The notes under the pieces: model-generated
Databases searched by the model: none
Told to the model about the DNA's origin: nothing
Seen by the model: only the letters and a program-made list of their open reading frames with translations
NCBI GenBank assembly: GCA_934045075.1
Contig: OW203729.1
Span: 4,103,816-4,167,815 of the forward strand
Length of the DNA stretch: 64,000 nucleotides
From: Yponomeuta sedellus
Lineage: Eukaryota > Arthropoda > Insecta > Lepidoptera > Yponomeutidae
Direction of reading: 5' to 3'
Program-made: the position numbers and the translations under genes
In this document: one piece after another, positions 52,558-64,000 of the stretch
Position numbering within the stretch: the first letter of the stretch is position 1
Layout of the letters: the number at the start of each line of letters is the position of its first letter

Positions 52558-52800
52558 GACGACCTCGGTGGCGCAGAGGTTTGGCACGCTGACTGTAAAA
52601 CGAAGGTCTCGGGTTCGATCCCCGTCCGGGTCAAACTAGGAAACGAACTTTTTTAGTTTGTCTCGGGTCTTGGATGTTATCTATGTATTTATTGTATTAA
52701 ATCTATCGTCAATTTAGCACCTACAACACAAGTCATTTAGTTGTACTTAGTATCGGGCTAACGAGATCTGTGTAATATGTCCATGAACATTTATTAAATT
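52558..52800 (+). mobile_element. SINE-D copy with Tyr-like tRNA head
   Basis: GACGACCTCGGTGGCGCAGA, GGTTTGGCACGCTGACTGTA, GGTCTCGGGTTCGATCCCCG form the head. The anticodon loop CTGTAAA would present GTA (Tyr), so a tRNA-Tyr origin is possible. The body TCGGGTCTTGGATGTTATCT shares GGTCTTGGATGTT with SINE-C, implying a common 3' partner. Confidence 0.8.
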
Positions 52801-55800
52801 TATATAAATTATATATGGTGCAAATTTATGCTTTTCATTTAAAACTGCTCTCCTCTTTGGGGAATAAGTAAGTGATGGATGTGTTTACAATTTCACCCAC
52901 AGCTCATGGAAACTCCATTCCCAGATTGCAATTCACAAGTTATTCAGTGCGTAACGGTCTCTCTTGGGCGTGACTCCCGCGTTGCTCTGCAGAGCACTTT
53001 TTCGGGTGAAGCAGTTCTCACATTTGAATGCACAAACAGTTTCGCCTTTGACCGAGAAGCACTAATTGCACGACGCCCACACACTGTCTCACGGTGGGAA
53101 CCGAAGCCATTTCTAAATTAAACACGCTTTGAATTGTGGTGTTGTACGAATACTTGCTAAGTCACTCACTGGCACAAACTTTAATGATTTTCGAAGCTGG
53201 CATAGTTAGTTTGTCCTGTGGTTTCCGCACTTAGCCTCACAGTTGGGCCATTGTACGTAGCAGGGCTGTGAGGTCGATCCAGCCAGTCAATCTCTTTCCA
53301 AAAGATCAGCAGCGTACCCGCTGGCCTCCCGAAGGGATCCCAGCATTCCCATGGTCGTTGTCCGTTGCACATCTCCGCTTTTACAGTGAATGGTCACGTG
53401 GGCGGGTGTACATCTTCCTTGAGGCATCCTCGGCGTAACGGGCTGTCGGTCAAACCCATAGTGTGGAAGTGTTATTCAGTGAGCAGTAGCCCATCATGCT
53501 GACATATTATAAGAACTTCGAGAAAAAGAGTTACAAGTTTACCTACCGAATAAATCTTAAAACGATTAAATACGTTAAAAGTACAAAGTATAAATTCTCT
53601 TCTTGGGCTGCTCTTGCCTCTTCGGAGATTGGACGTGAGGAAAATTATGTAGATACATTTAGTTTAATGCTACGCATGTCCAAGCGAACATTTTATTCAA
53701 TGCACGCTTGCTGCATCTCGATTCTTTGTAACACTAATGGGCCACGTGTTATTTTACTATAGGTAAATCCCCATCCGTCACAGGGCAATCTGCTCTCAAA
53801 TTACTCGGATATAAAGGATAGATCAGTGTGGCATAGAGGAGGGTCCATTATCGAGATAAAACTGTAACCTTCAAGGGAAGATCGGTAAGTAACACTAATG
53901 CGTTTTTGTACGGTGTGTTCATAAATATGACGGGAGTATCGTGGACATGCGTGTCTTGCAGTAGATGCAGTCAGAGTACAGACAGACACACAAAGTTATG
54001 CACTACTTTGCTCGATAGCACTTGTGCTAACGCCTTAAGAACTACTGCGGGGTGGCCCCTACTCTTTTCGACTCTACATAGCTAATGGACGGTTGGGCTT
54101 TTTATTTTTAAACGCTACATAAAATGTTCATGAAATACTTTTCAAAGCTTTATCAGATAGCAACTACGTAGACAGCACGCAAGCAAGCCATGTGGGATAA
54201 AGCGCATACAATTCCAAAAATGGAAACATTAAATATATCATGAACAGCTCCGTTTACTTTCAGGAATGCTACGGAAGAAAACAGTTATATGCCATATTCA
54301 AAATGATTTCGTTAATTTTACAGGACGCCAAAAACATTTCAGACGCTGTTCGAAAACAAATTGTCGCCTAAAATCAGTTTTACATACTGAACCAATATCA
54401 GGCCGTGATCTAATATAACAGACGAAACGGTTTAGAAGTTTTCAGACCTATTTGGCAATAGGCTAAACACTAGAAACAAGGAGAAGGTCCACAATTTCAT
54501 TACGCAACGAAAGAGTTTTAAAATAGTGACCCTCTCAAATTTCCTGAATCAGGTGTTGCTACAGGAACAAATGCTTGGACAAAATCGCAAATTGTTTCAG
54601 GAAAATTTGAAGACCCTGACAAACCCAAGCTACAATTTTCAAAGCTTTTGAACCAGGTTTGTTTTGCGGACAGGCTACAAAATTAGCAGCAAAAACTACT
54701 TCTCAATCCTCCTAAACCAGGAGTTGGTCCGATACTCGCACGAAATCCCGATCGCCGCAGGCTGGGGGCGTCTACAGTCTATAAATCGCGTTCGACGGAT
54801 CTCCTCCAAGGCCGGGTGCTATTTTTAGCTCGCCCGACCCAAGGCCGGTCTCCCGACGTCCCGGCGCGGCTCGAGGACGGGGATACTACAGCTAACGTAG
54901 TGGGGCAAACTATCCTGCGCAGAGTTGATTTGTGAGATAGGAAAGAGTTGAAAACGAGTAAGTGCTTGAAGATGACACCAATTATTCGTTTGGAGATGTA
55001 AATTGTAAGTATGAGGAGCTTGATGGCTCTAAATTTTGCTGTGAAGACCGATCGCACCTAACGTAGCTTCCAAATATCCCAAAATGAATCGTTATCATAC
55101 AGGTCAGCCAGTCACTGCTATGGAATCGTAACTATCTCAAACCTCCGTGTCGCTTCACGACGTATACCGTCAATTTCGCGACCAGACAACAGTGCATCAA
55201 ATTCACTAATCTTATTCGGATCCAAATAGCACTGGTTTGACGATCTGGCGACAAGCTCACAAAAGACCGGTAAAAAGAACCCTTGTACAACAGCTGTAAC
55301 ACAGAAACCAGTGTCCCGGGCCGCGACGAATTTTAATGCCTTTCCCCGAATCGCCTCTCAAAGCGCGCCGCCTCAGGAGAATTTATTTGACGACTTCCAA
55401 TGTTTGTTTTTCGCCCCTGCTCCAAGACGTTAATGCTGTTTGTACCGCGGTAATTGACGTAAGGTGCAACGAATAAATCTCTGCGATGCGCTTCCTCTCT
55501 TGTCTGGGCGACGACCCGGCACTCCGAAGGGGTTACTCGCATTTGTATACTGTCATTGCAGTGTTTGACGATATGCACATTCCTTCTTTCAGATGCTTTG
55601 GCTTTCATTGCCTTCAGAAGCCTCAAAATAGAGGCTTCAGTTTGCATGTGAGAATCCTTATTCTCCTCATTCTTGTTTAGGGTTTCGTAGCAATAATAAT
55701 CTAGGTCCAGTTTCAGAAAAGCGTCATCTATGCATGGATTTAATTAGTATTCTTATGTTAGAACGATAAGTAGCGGGCTAGTTATAGAGCAAAGATTATT

Positions 55801-56949
55801 AGTACAGGTAGATCTTAGTTATCTTTCTAGAGTACGGGAGTGAGTTCATCCATTTGTGCTTTTGTATCACCAGGCTCGCGGTAATCGAGTAGAGGCCCAA
55901 TTTCAGACACGATCTCTCACAGGCATTCCTTGAAGTTCGGTCGTAAATCAGCAGGGCCGAAAACCGGGCAGGTACCGGCTCTGGTCTGCACGAGACTGAA
56001 TTACATTGACACACAAAAAACGAGAATGGACCTGCGCCACTGCCCGGTGGCAGTTTTATGCAGGCCTTTTCTTTCCTGATTTTAGAATAATAAGAATGAA
56101 CTTTATTTGGCAACATTCGAGCACAAAGATAAAATTATAAAACATATTGTGGCAAATATCTTTAGACACCTGATGTTTAGAAATAAAAAGTTGTCGATAA
56201 TCATAACAGTAGAAGTCGAAAACTAGGAAAGCCGACGGTGCAGTGCAGCTTCTTCTCCACTCACCATGACTAAACTCTTCGAATAAGAGTAAAACCTGGT
56301 CGGACTATTGCGACAAAAATGCAAGTGATTCCGGAATTAACTTGCGGACAACACAGTCAGGATTACAAATAGACGCGCATGATCTCAAATGGAATTATCT
56401 GAAATTACAGGAAAATTGAAGTAAACATGTAGGTATATAACAATATAATCGTACTTGTAACAATATGAATAGGAAAATCACCAACGTGTGATGGATCACT
56501 CATCGGAGTGGTATGACACGAGGAAGTTCAATCCTTAGGGTCATTGGTCAGAAAATATCGACTGACATCATGATGAGTGATGATTTGTTGTTCTTTTGCA
56601 TCCAATCGCTTAAAAAAGAACTTGCGCTGAATTTTTTTATGAGGACATCTGAAAAAACAAGTTTAAGAAATAAACTCTTTTTTTCTACTAATAACACTAT
56701 TCATAATCAATACTGTCGAGAAGTCAGTATAGTGACGTGGTAGAAAAACGCGAATACAAATCTATGTGCAAAATCAAAATGTGAGGTAAGGACGCTGGAC
56801 TGGACGCTGCATAAATTATTATTAATCTTATTAATTGGACCAAACACATAGTCTTGGGTGCAAAGGCGTACATACTTAAAGCTAGGTATCATTTTCTTCC
56901 AGTCAACCTCTGGTTTGTGGATAATAGCTGGGTGGGTGGGATCTCATTA
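52801..56949. other. Unassigned sequence
   Basis: About 4.1 kb without a recognisable gene. TTCCGCACTTAGCCTCACAG, TTGGGCCATTGTACGTAGCA (53225-53264) recurs near 62686-62720, so that part is a dispersed repeat. Acceptor-like TTTACTTTCAG ends at 54263 with 35 open codons after it. Open frames at 53801-54081 and 55333-55647 have no recognised domain. Confidence 0.4.
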
Positions 56950-56982
56950 CGCATATGCCAAGGCCAAAGTTGGGACGTCCCT

Positions 56983-57180
56983 TACCGAATATATTTGTTT
57001 CGTCAATCTTTCTTCCTTCATCGTCTCCACATGTCCAAACCAGCGCAACATTCCTATCTCAACTCTAGTCACTACATCCTCTTTCAGTCCACAACGTTCG
57101 CTTATCAGACTATTCCGTATCCACTCATGCAAAGTAACAATCCACATACTTCTCAAGGACCTCATTAATACCTCGTCCGC
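56983..57180 (-). pseudogene. Non-LTR retrotransposon ORF fragment
   Basis: The minus-strand frame reads ADEVLMRSLRSMW, EWIRNSLISERCGLKEDVVT, RVEIGMLRWFGHVETMKEER, LTKQIYSV. This is the recognisable lepidopteran LINE segment M-R-S-L-R-S-M ... R-N-x-x-I-x-E-R-C-G-L-K-E-D-V-V-T-R-V-E-x-G-M-L-R-W-F-G-H-x-E-R-M, which lies C-terminal to the RT core. Upstream and downstream sequence is not alignable, so it is an internal scrap. The frame remains open to 56947 through a different reading of the ending, suggesting an indel near 56985. Confidence 0.8.
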
Positions 57181-57380
57181 ATAGTATTGGAAAAAGTAAT
57201 ATGTGTTAAGCCATGGTCTATGTGTATACCGACATTCATACGAATCCAGTCTTTTCACATTTGTACCATCAGTACGATATAATCGGATTAGTAGGATTAC
57301 CAGCCAGCAATAAGAGCTCCATAGGAGAACCAGCAATTTATTGTATGTAAAACTGACGACTCATTTTTATTACATCCAAC

Positions 57381-57545
57381 AGCATAATCAAACAGCGATC
57401 GTTGCGCGCGCGCAGCACGTTATGCAACGCGTCCTTGCGCGGGCGGCGGGGGGCGAAGGCCGCACGGGGGCGTCGACCCCCCGTAGCCATGGCAACCATA
57501 GCAACCGAGTTTTTGTGACGCCTGGAACCTGCGGACGGGACTAGT
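57381..57545. promoter_or_regulatory. GC-rich island with tandem X-box-like sites
   Basis: GTTGCGCGCGCGCAGCACG, GTCCTTGCGCGGGCGGCGGG, GGGGGCGTCGACCCCCCG form a GC peak. Within it GTAGCCATGGCAAC (57483-57496) and the overlapping GCAACCATAGCAAC (57492-57505) each match the RFX X-box consensus RYYNYY-N2-RRNRAC with one mismatch. A promoter or enhancer is possible. The 67-codon plus-strand frame through it has no recognised domain. Confidence 0.3.
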
Positions 57546-57730
57546 TTGGTTTCCTAGATGTTGCATAGGAAGGGCTTTTTTATCACGTTTCCCTTTGAAT
57601 CGAACGCGTACACCAAACGTTGTAGTATGTTGACTTTAATACCACAGATACATTAACAGGTTCTCTATCGAATATACAACCGGAATTTTTGGCAAAACAC
57701 TGCAAGCAATGTGAATTAGAAAATTATAAT
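57546..57730. other. Unassigned sequence
   Basis: Nothing recognised. Confidence 0.5.
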
Positions 57731-57827
57731 TGCCCCCCAATGATGGCACAACCTTGCGCTATGGCGCTCATTAGGGGAGGGCTATGTCCAGCAGTGGACT
57801 AATATAGCCTGAAGAAGAAGAAGAAGA
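57731..57827 (+). mobile_element. RTE-like 3' tail fragment
   Basis: TGCCCCCCAATGATGGCACA, ACCTTGCGCTATGGCGCTCA, TTAGGGGAGGGCTATGTCCA, GCAGTGGACTAATATAGCCT then a GAAGAAGAAG run. This is the most intact copy of the tail shared by LINE and SINE families here. Confidence 0.8.
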
Positions 57828-58117
57828 TATGAGAAAACCACAGAATCATTTGAATTTTACCAAAACTCTCCTATTTCCAAACAGTTGCCTGTTCAATCAA
57901 ACCGAAGGTGGCAGCGGCAAAGAAAACAGCAAAGTGCGAGTGATACCTACCTACAAATTCGTATGGAACTCTCGATGCGGGTTCCGTACAATTTTGTAGG
58001 TATTAATAATTTTCTTGCACTTGAAACAAATGTTCCACAAGACGACCTTAGTGTCATGGGCATTTTCGACCGGTTAAGTTTGCTTAGTTAGAGTCTCGAC
58101 GGCAAGCCATCGTGGTG

Positions 58118-58218
58118 ACAGGATTTGTCAATCAGCGTAAGGGACTCCCTGAGCGCCAGACGGGCTCAGTGAGTACTGCATGAAAGTGCACCAAAGGAGC
58201 CTCCCCAAACGAAGTACA
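58118..58218 (-). repeat. SINE-E 5' fragment
   Basis: The minus strand reads GGGGAGGCTCCTTTGGTGCA, CTTTCATGCAGTACTCACTG, AGCCCGTCTGGCGCTCAGGG, AGTCCCTTACGCTGATTGAC, matching the start of 24178-24495. Confidence 0.7.
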
Positions 58219-58366
58219 GTGCTATACAAGAAATAAGTCTCGCGGATGTACCTGCGCAGATGACCAAATTTTGGATGTGCGGCAAGTTGATCGACCAATC
58301 CGATAGTTTCATTTTATGGCAGGCCGCGCGCCTTTGTTGCTATTGGTTGATTCAATGTCATTGTTG

Positions 58367-58677
58367 CAGAGTGCTTAGTGCGAGTTTTTTAACTACTCGA
58401 TCGCGTTAACGTAAACTCATATTTCTATGGCATCGAGGAAGCGCCACCTAGCGACAAGTATGGAAATTAAAATTGCTGAGTGCGAGTTGTAATTGTTTAC
58501 GTTGAGAAGTGAACACGTTTACCAGCCAAAACACGAATAAACGCGAGTACGAGTTGTACTGTGACACCGTTTTGCCAGTTCGAACGGTTAACTTACTCAT
58601 ACTCACAGCTCAATGTTCGATTAACGCGGTAGTAAAGTTATTTGATTGGATCTGTCAAACTCGCACTAAGCACTCTG
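58367..58677. mobile_element. 311-bp MITE with perfect 21-bp TIRs
   Basis: CAGAGTGCTTAGTGCGAGTT plus T (58367-58387) is the exact reverse complement of 58657-58677. The interior repeats the theme (GCTGAGTGCGAGTTG, GCGAGTACGAGTTGTAC). No ORF is present. The TSD is ambiguous. Confidence 0.85.
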
Positions 58678-58859
58678 GTGACTATTAGTTTGGCAATATT
58701 AGCGTGAGCGAAATAGGTAGCGCTACTGCGGCAATCAATTCTGCACCTTAACCGTATCGGTTAAAGATCATGTTGAATGTACTTATAGCTTCGGGTACTT
58801 TCGTTACACTTCTTCCTAGTCTGCGCGAACGTAGATTCCCGAAGGGACTTTTATGATGT

Positions 58860-58930
58860 GTAGTACTGTACTCACTGAGCCCCTTCCTACGTCTGGCGCA
58901 CCCTGGGCAACAATCAGCAAGTCCGTTACC
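58860..58930 (+). repeat. SINE-E 5' fragment
   Basis: GTACTCACTGAGCCCCTTCC, TACGTCTGGCGCACCCTGGG and AACAATCAGCAAGTCCGTTA match 24205-24275. Confidence 0.65.
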
Positions 58931-60164
58931 AGTAAAGTTATGTAGGTATTATGTGTTATGTATGTTGCCCTGCAGGTTTTACAAAATTGCCAAGCCCGAG
59001 TCGCGAGGACCTTATTAATATTCACAGTGCACATTTAAATACACCCATAGATAGAGAGACTAATGGCACCTGTCAATTGGACGTCGTGGCTTGTTCCTGA
59101 TTGAGCCAAATTGGATTGGAGTTCTTGGTTAGTTCGTTAGGCGATCTACAGTTGGTCCATTATGGCGTATAGTTTATTCTGTCCCCCGCTGTGGGTCACT
59201 TACGGTTGGCCTAGATGATAACTAAGTTCAAATCATTAATTCATTTATAGACAGACGTATACAGTAAATGGAAAGCTTTGCCTAGCAGCGGGGCAAAAAA
59301 GAGGCAATAAAATACATGGAGGGTCTTGTTTCGTTAAACTACATCGGGGACATGGGAGCTAATTCTCACTTCATTCGCAAAAAAGTCGTATACGACTATA
59401 ACGCTTATGACTTGGAATTCTACGTAAAAAGTAGAGCGACAGCCCAAATCTGTATTCTGAACGCCATGCTAGATTGAATTCGAATGAGAAAATACACGTC
59501 TAATGACTCTGTCGAGTTATCTTAACTTATTTTTATGGGACAAATGTAAATGCCTTCGAATATTTTGCGTCTACGCTTTCAATTCGCATGGGCGAGAATC
59601 GGCCCCCTGATCTGAAAGTTAGATTAGTGAGGCAAAGTTCTTTTACCATAGAAGTAATATAAACCGATTTATTATTACTTGATACCAAAACAATATTGGA
59701 TTTCATAAGGTCCGAAAACTTGCAAAAAATCAAGTTCATCTAATAATAAAAACCTTGTATACTTGAATTAATTAATAGATACTTGTATATGTATCTTTTT
59801 TCATTAAATTCTAAACGTTTTCTAATAAGAGTGTCCCGCCAACTCGTTAAATTAACCGTCCAATGCAACACATAGAAAGGTTAATAAGGCGGCATTCAAT
59901 TACTTGGCTTTACTTATAAAACAGCTTATTCTAAAATCTTTCAAATACTGTATTACTTAGTAGGTACCTACTTCTTGGCTGACTGAAAACTAGCCTATTT
60001 ATTATACATTTGGGCGAAGAGCCGTCATTTAGTATGAATTAAGGCAATTCAAGATGGCGTCAACGCAACAGCCACAAATTCACTTTATTTTACGAGATAA
60101 TTCAACTATTTGTAAGTACTTCACACATAAGTCGTCACTAGCAAACAAATAATTAAGCCCATAT
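58931..60164. other. Unassigned sequence
   Basis: No gene or recognised repeat is seen. Confidence 0.5.
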
Positions 60165-60208
60165 TTCTCTCTCTCTCCCTCTCTCTCTCCTTTTTCTTCT
60201 CTCTCTCC
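60165..60208. repeat. Interrupted (CT)n microsatellite
   Basis: TCTCTCTCTCTCC, CTCTCTCTCTCC and TTCTCTCTCTCC runs are separated by CTTTTT. Confidence 0.9.
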
Positions 60209-60497
60209 AAAGTCACATTGTCTCTACGCCAGTAGGTTTAACAGGAACGAACCGAGCACGCCTAGGTGCCTGTTTAATGATAGGAACGAGCTAGGAACTG
60301 GATACGTCGGAAAGTCCGATGGTCTGTCTGTCAGGATACTGTAGCGAATCTTACGTATGCGGGCTGTTTTTGCGAGTCAATCGTTTTTATTCTAACTGCG
60401 GAGGTGGTACTTATTTGTTTCATCTTTTCTAGGCAGCACAAAATATTCAATGGTGTTATAGTCTTTGTTAATAACTCGCGTTGCTCATATATAATTG

Positions 60498-60680
60498 TTT
60501 ATTAAACGGGTCTAAGATGAAATGGAATAACCTTAATCCCAGCGTTTCGGCAACGTTGCGATGCAGTGGTCTCGGATAGCCTGAAGTGGCCTGTTCATAC
60601 CATGACATCTGCAACGTTGCTGAAACGAGGGGAATTAAGATGGCTACATATACCTAATGAATAATCACGACTATATCTAC
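60498..60680. mobile_element. Degenerate fold-back relative of the 45147 MITE
   Basis: TTATTAAACGGGTC (left) and GAATAATCACGA (right) match the two ends of the TIR of 45147-45281. Between them CTTAATCCCAGCGTTTCGGC, AACGTTGC faces GCAACGTTGCTGAAACGAGG, GGAATTAAG as an inverted repeat. Confidence 0.55.
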
Positions 60681-62685
60681 CTTTAAGCGTAATCTAGGTA
60701 CTTGTTACATATTTAAAGGGCATTAGAAAACGATCACAAAAAGATCTACGTCGAAGATTCGGAAATATTTTAATATTTAGTTTTTAGGCTGGCCAAGTAG
60801 CTCTAATGTATGTACAGAAATCAATTCTCACCACGTGAACAAAAGATTTAAGAATATTCCAGACCGGTGCAATATAACATGTCAAGTTGCGACTTTTTCA
60901 CAACACAAAAGAAGTCAACCAACTCGCCAAATTAAATCGTCTCACGTTTCTTTTGACAGTCGAGGTACGCTCCGCGGCAGGGTTATATACCAGGCAACCG
61001 CTATGATGAGAGCCATAAGTTCGAATATCGAACAAGCCACGAATCTCATGTCAATGATTGTACCTCTTCGGTAGGCAACTGCGGAGTAGATTCCCAGAAA
61101 GGCCAAGTTACGTTGAACTCGAGTGCTTACCTGGAACAAAGAGTGAATGATAACATTAGCAAACGCAGTCAGTCGTATAAAATATTAATATCTACTTTCA
61201 TAAACGCTTGTATCCTGGAGGAGTAGCCAGAGACAAAGATCGAGATGAAATGTCATAAACTTCAATAAGTAAACATAAATATGGCATCCCCAGAAAATTG
61301 TTAATAACCACTGCAATGCAGCAGTTCTACAATCTAAGAATCTGAGGCAAACCATTAATAACTATGCTCAAGTAGCAGTTCTGACAACGCAATATAACTG
61401 CAGTCTAGACTTATAATAACAATAGCCTGACAACGATTGCTGATGAAACATTTGCAGGATTGTGTGTTTCACGGCATTTAACTCCATTTTCCAAAGCACA
61501 ATGAAACAAATCGTGGAGTAGACAAAGTCCATTGCAACACAATAGGATTTATAGGAACGCTGGATATAGCCCGGGCATTTCGCAAAGTTTGCCTCGATTA
61601 CCCAATCCAATATCCTTTTACATTCCACTAAAATCTATAGAAAAGAGCGCGGTTTATAGAAGGAACTAAGTAGGGTACGAATAATAACAGTGTCAGATAG
61701 TATTTCACTACGCTCAGTTCTAACAATCCGATGTTTATTGAACGCCTTAAGGCAGGATGTAAGATTTGCGAAATAGGTTATTTTGTAGCACGTGAAAACA
61801 AAGGAAATTAATCGGATAACCATGAAGGGGTAAGGTTTGCGTAAACGTGCTTTGCGAGTAACTCCATAATAATTCTGATAAGAGACTGTTCTATCACAAA
61901 TTAAACTAATCGCAATTGTGTCAATACAGAATAATTGCAGCCTAAATACATGTCCTTGTGAAACACATATTCGCAAACTTTGAAAACATGTAATATAAGT
62001 AAACCTACCAATTGCAATTTTTATAGTGAACACATTGATAGCGACATAAATGTTACATCAAGGTCCTCATTAAAGAGAAATAAAGCGAAGAATCTACTGT
62101 TACTTTGTAAGGGTAACCACTTACTTCCTGGTACCAATATTACCCCTAATAAAGGGTGATAAAATCTTATTATTGAAAAAGCAGTATAAGGTATAAAAAA
62201 ACTGAGTTAAATTTTCATGCTCTCAAGAAGTTAACACTCATTCCGTTCTTTGGAATGTTCTCATGGTTATTGCAAACTCAATTTCATATAACTTAACACC
62301 AATTCAATATTAATATTGGCAGAGCGGAAACCATCTTCAAATCTCACAGCTTTTTGATCGAGTCTCGCATTTATGTTAAGTGGAACAAGAACTGTTTGGG
62401 TGCACTTTCAGACCGAGCAAGAATGGTCAATAATTTTCACAAATCCGCCGTAAAATTGTCCGATTTCGGACAAAAGGCGGAAATCGGATCGATTCAATGT
62501 CAATGCAAACAACATGGACAGGCGTGAATTTGAACTTCGTGATGTTGGAGTTTTTTGGCCATTGCTTTCTGATCACGTCTGTCCGTTGAAACGAGACGAA
62601 ACAAGTTTGATAAGAAATAACTGTGCTGTTATTTTGGATACAACACTTGCAAGCGCAAATAGTTAGTTAGTTAGACCTGAGATTT
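60681..62685. other. Unassigned sequence with minus-strand open frames
   Basis: Three minus-strand frames (60942-61139, 61368-61628, 61635-62033) are hydrophobic and lie in a row, with a donor-like CCAG|GTAAGC (minus strand, junction at about 61132). I could not recognise a receptor or transporter family, and their lengths are within chance for AT-rich DNA. Confidence 0.3.
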
Positions 62686-62930
62686 CCGCACTGTCTCATA
62701 GTTGGGCCATTGTACGTAGCAAGCGCTGAGGTACGCTAACACCTCAGACACTAGGGTTTCCTTACGATGTTTTCCTTCACCGTCAGCGAGTAGCATTGCT
62801 ACTATAATTTCACAAATGTACATAACTTAGAAAACAAAGTCATTGGTACATGCCGGGGTTCGAACCCACGACCTCCCGATTGAGAAGCCGGCGTTCTACA
62901 CCACTCCGCTACCACCGCTCTTGTCTACCT
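62686..62930 (-). mobile_element. SINE-B copy with complete tRNA-like head
   Basis: On the minus strand the head is GAGCGGTGGTAGCGGAGTGG, TTCTCAATCGGGAGGTCGTG, GGTTCGAACCCCGGCATG, joined to TACCAATGACTTTGTTTTCT, GTAGCAATGCTACTCGCTGA and CATCGTAAGGAAACCCTAG. The 3' end is replaced by the TTGGGCCATTGTACGTAGCA repeat also seen at 53245. Confidence 0.85.
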
Positions 62931-64000
62931 AGGTATGTAAGCCGTACACGTAAGAAACTAACAAAGCTTTGTAACAATAAACACAATGTTCTTATAAAAA
63001 CGCTGTGTAGATAGTTATAAATAAACAGCGGCTCCCTACTCCCAAATTAAGCCGTTGCAAATCCATTACTTCTGAGAGATTTCCGCAGAAAACGCCTAAT
63101 GGAAAACGTGCACATTTTCACACGAGAATCAGCCTCCGTGAACCGTGAACTACAGTGCAGCCGTGCGCAATCGCATTAATATCAATAAGTCGAACGATAA
63201 TGCTCGGCGTGTCGAATAAACAACTGGAGTTTCGCTTCCTTATAGCGCCGATGTGGACCCGATGTAGGCCGAACGAGATACCCGATAACACCCGAAGCAC
63301 AACGACCAAACCCGAGCAGGACTCTACGAACAATCGCGAAGAAATCCCGAGGGGAACACGCGAACGTTCGCTCGCGGAGTAGTGTGGAACGGCACTATTT
63401 CAATTGATACTAGTAACGATGTCAACACAAGCCATGTTAAACAATATTGAGTCCAATGTCTCATGAATTGCACATAGATTTTACTCCCTACATAGGCGGA
63501 CCACACGCGTGCGCGAGACAAGACAAACCATAGACGAGATTTATAGCGCAACCGCAGCTAGGTTAACGCACAATCGGCAAGTTAAACTTCACTTCCCATA
63601 CGAGTACACAGGTTCGCTGTGAAATATCTTTCAACGGTCAGAGCAGACCGTTAGGCGACGCCGGCTTACAATTCCTAATTCAAAAAGTTATTCATTCGAC
63701 TAATCCGCGCGAAGTTTACCACGGCTCAATAAAGGCTAAACAAGTAAAGCCGGTTGTCGGTGTGCGGAAGATAGTGGCTATATAAATGCGCAGCGCCGTT
63801 GAATAATGAAAACGCGTAGACAAAGATGTATCGAATGACACACTGTTGCTTATATTCGTCCAAGTATCATCCTAAGTTGCAACGAAACACCGTACTTCTT
63901 TACCGGTATTTGAAGCTGTCAGGAGCCTGCGAAGACGGACGTCCCCACGACGTAACGCGATGAAAATAATTATCTTAATAAAATTCTGCTATTTTAACCT
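62931..64000. other. Unassigned sequence
   Basis: Two overlapping opposite-strand frames near 63118-63551 lie in somewhat GC-richer DNA but show no recognised domain. Confidence 0.45.

Noticed and set aside
52558..52632. Functional tRNA-Tyr gene
   Set aside because: The anticodon stem does not pair well and the domain is fused to the SINE-D body.
53844..54083. 82-codon plus-strand frame with several Cys residues and the opposing minus-strand frame
   Set aside because: No suitable start and no recognised family; both strands are open over the same bases, which suggests composition and not coding.
55333..55647. 104-codon minus-strand frame
   Set aside because: Fairly polar and gene-like in composition, but no domain, splice signal or repeat association could be seen.
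60942..62033. Three consecutive hydrophobic minus-strand frames, considered as a gustatory or odorant receptor pseudogene
   Set aside because: No diagnostic receptor motif could be identified, and frames of this length are expected by chance in AT-rich DNA. A protein profile search would decide.

Overview
This 64 kb window looks like gene-poor, AT-rich nuclear DNA from a moth or butterfly (Lepidoptera). No complete protein-coding gene, genuine tRNA gene, rRNA or CRISPR array can be supported. The lepidopteran call rests on repeats I recognise by sequence character: a Lep1-like Helitron (1476-1976), tRNA-headed SINEs ending in CAGCAGTGG-type tails, RTE-like LINE 3' ends encoding a GEGYVQQWT-type C-terminus followed by GAAGAAGAAG, and MITEs with the TIR core AATCGCGATTTGACCCG. 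I cannot name the species.

Layout. 0.6-11 kb: a SINE-B copy with target-site duplication (TSD), a Helitron abutting a SINE-C, a nearly perfect inverted dimer of SINE-A (2211-2520), a second Helitron family's 3' end, further SINE-A copies with 12-14 bp TSDs, one of them inserted into a SINE-B. 11-20 kb: diverged duplications, a cluster of hairpins, a 96-bp TA run, a 23-bp-TIR MITE, a complete-looking short Helitron (18019-18220), and a nearly identical 142-bp tandem duplication whose flanking module recurs at 39.9 kb. 20-33 kb: LINE C-terminal remnants (20015, 28059, 32690) among SINEs, including a three-unit SINE-A composite bounded by a single TSD (27313-27860). 33-43 kb: quieter DNA with the best host-gene signals: a 31-nt candidate microexon with branch point, acceptor and a perfect donor (35216-35246), a CpG-rich promoter-like stretch with an NRF-1/Ewg-type site (36.9 kb) and a candidate exon (42343-42531). 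43-49 kb: a 94-bp palindrome, MITEs, and three LINE 3' ends. 49-64 kb: an LTR primer-binding-site-like repeat, an inverted SINE-D pair, a Cys-rich candidate exon with a strong donor (52071-52233), a LINE remnant, a GC island with X-box-like sites (57.4 kb) and a 311-bp MITE.

Interpretation. The simplest reading is intergenic or large-intron sequence shaped by retroposition. RTE-like LINE remnants and several SINE-like families share the same 3' tail, which fits LINE machinery moving SINEs. The most unusual feature is the SINE-A family: copies repeatedly occur as fold-back or inverted composites with one TSD, and the arms share private substitutions. Whether the exon-like islands on the plus strand belong to one gene cannot be settled here; their phases do not join up simply.

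Family labels (SINE-A to -E, B-type and C-type repeats) are local names used only in this annotation.
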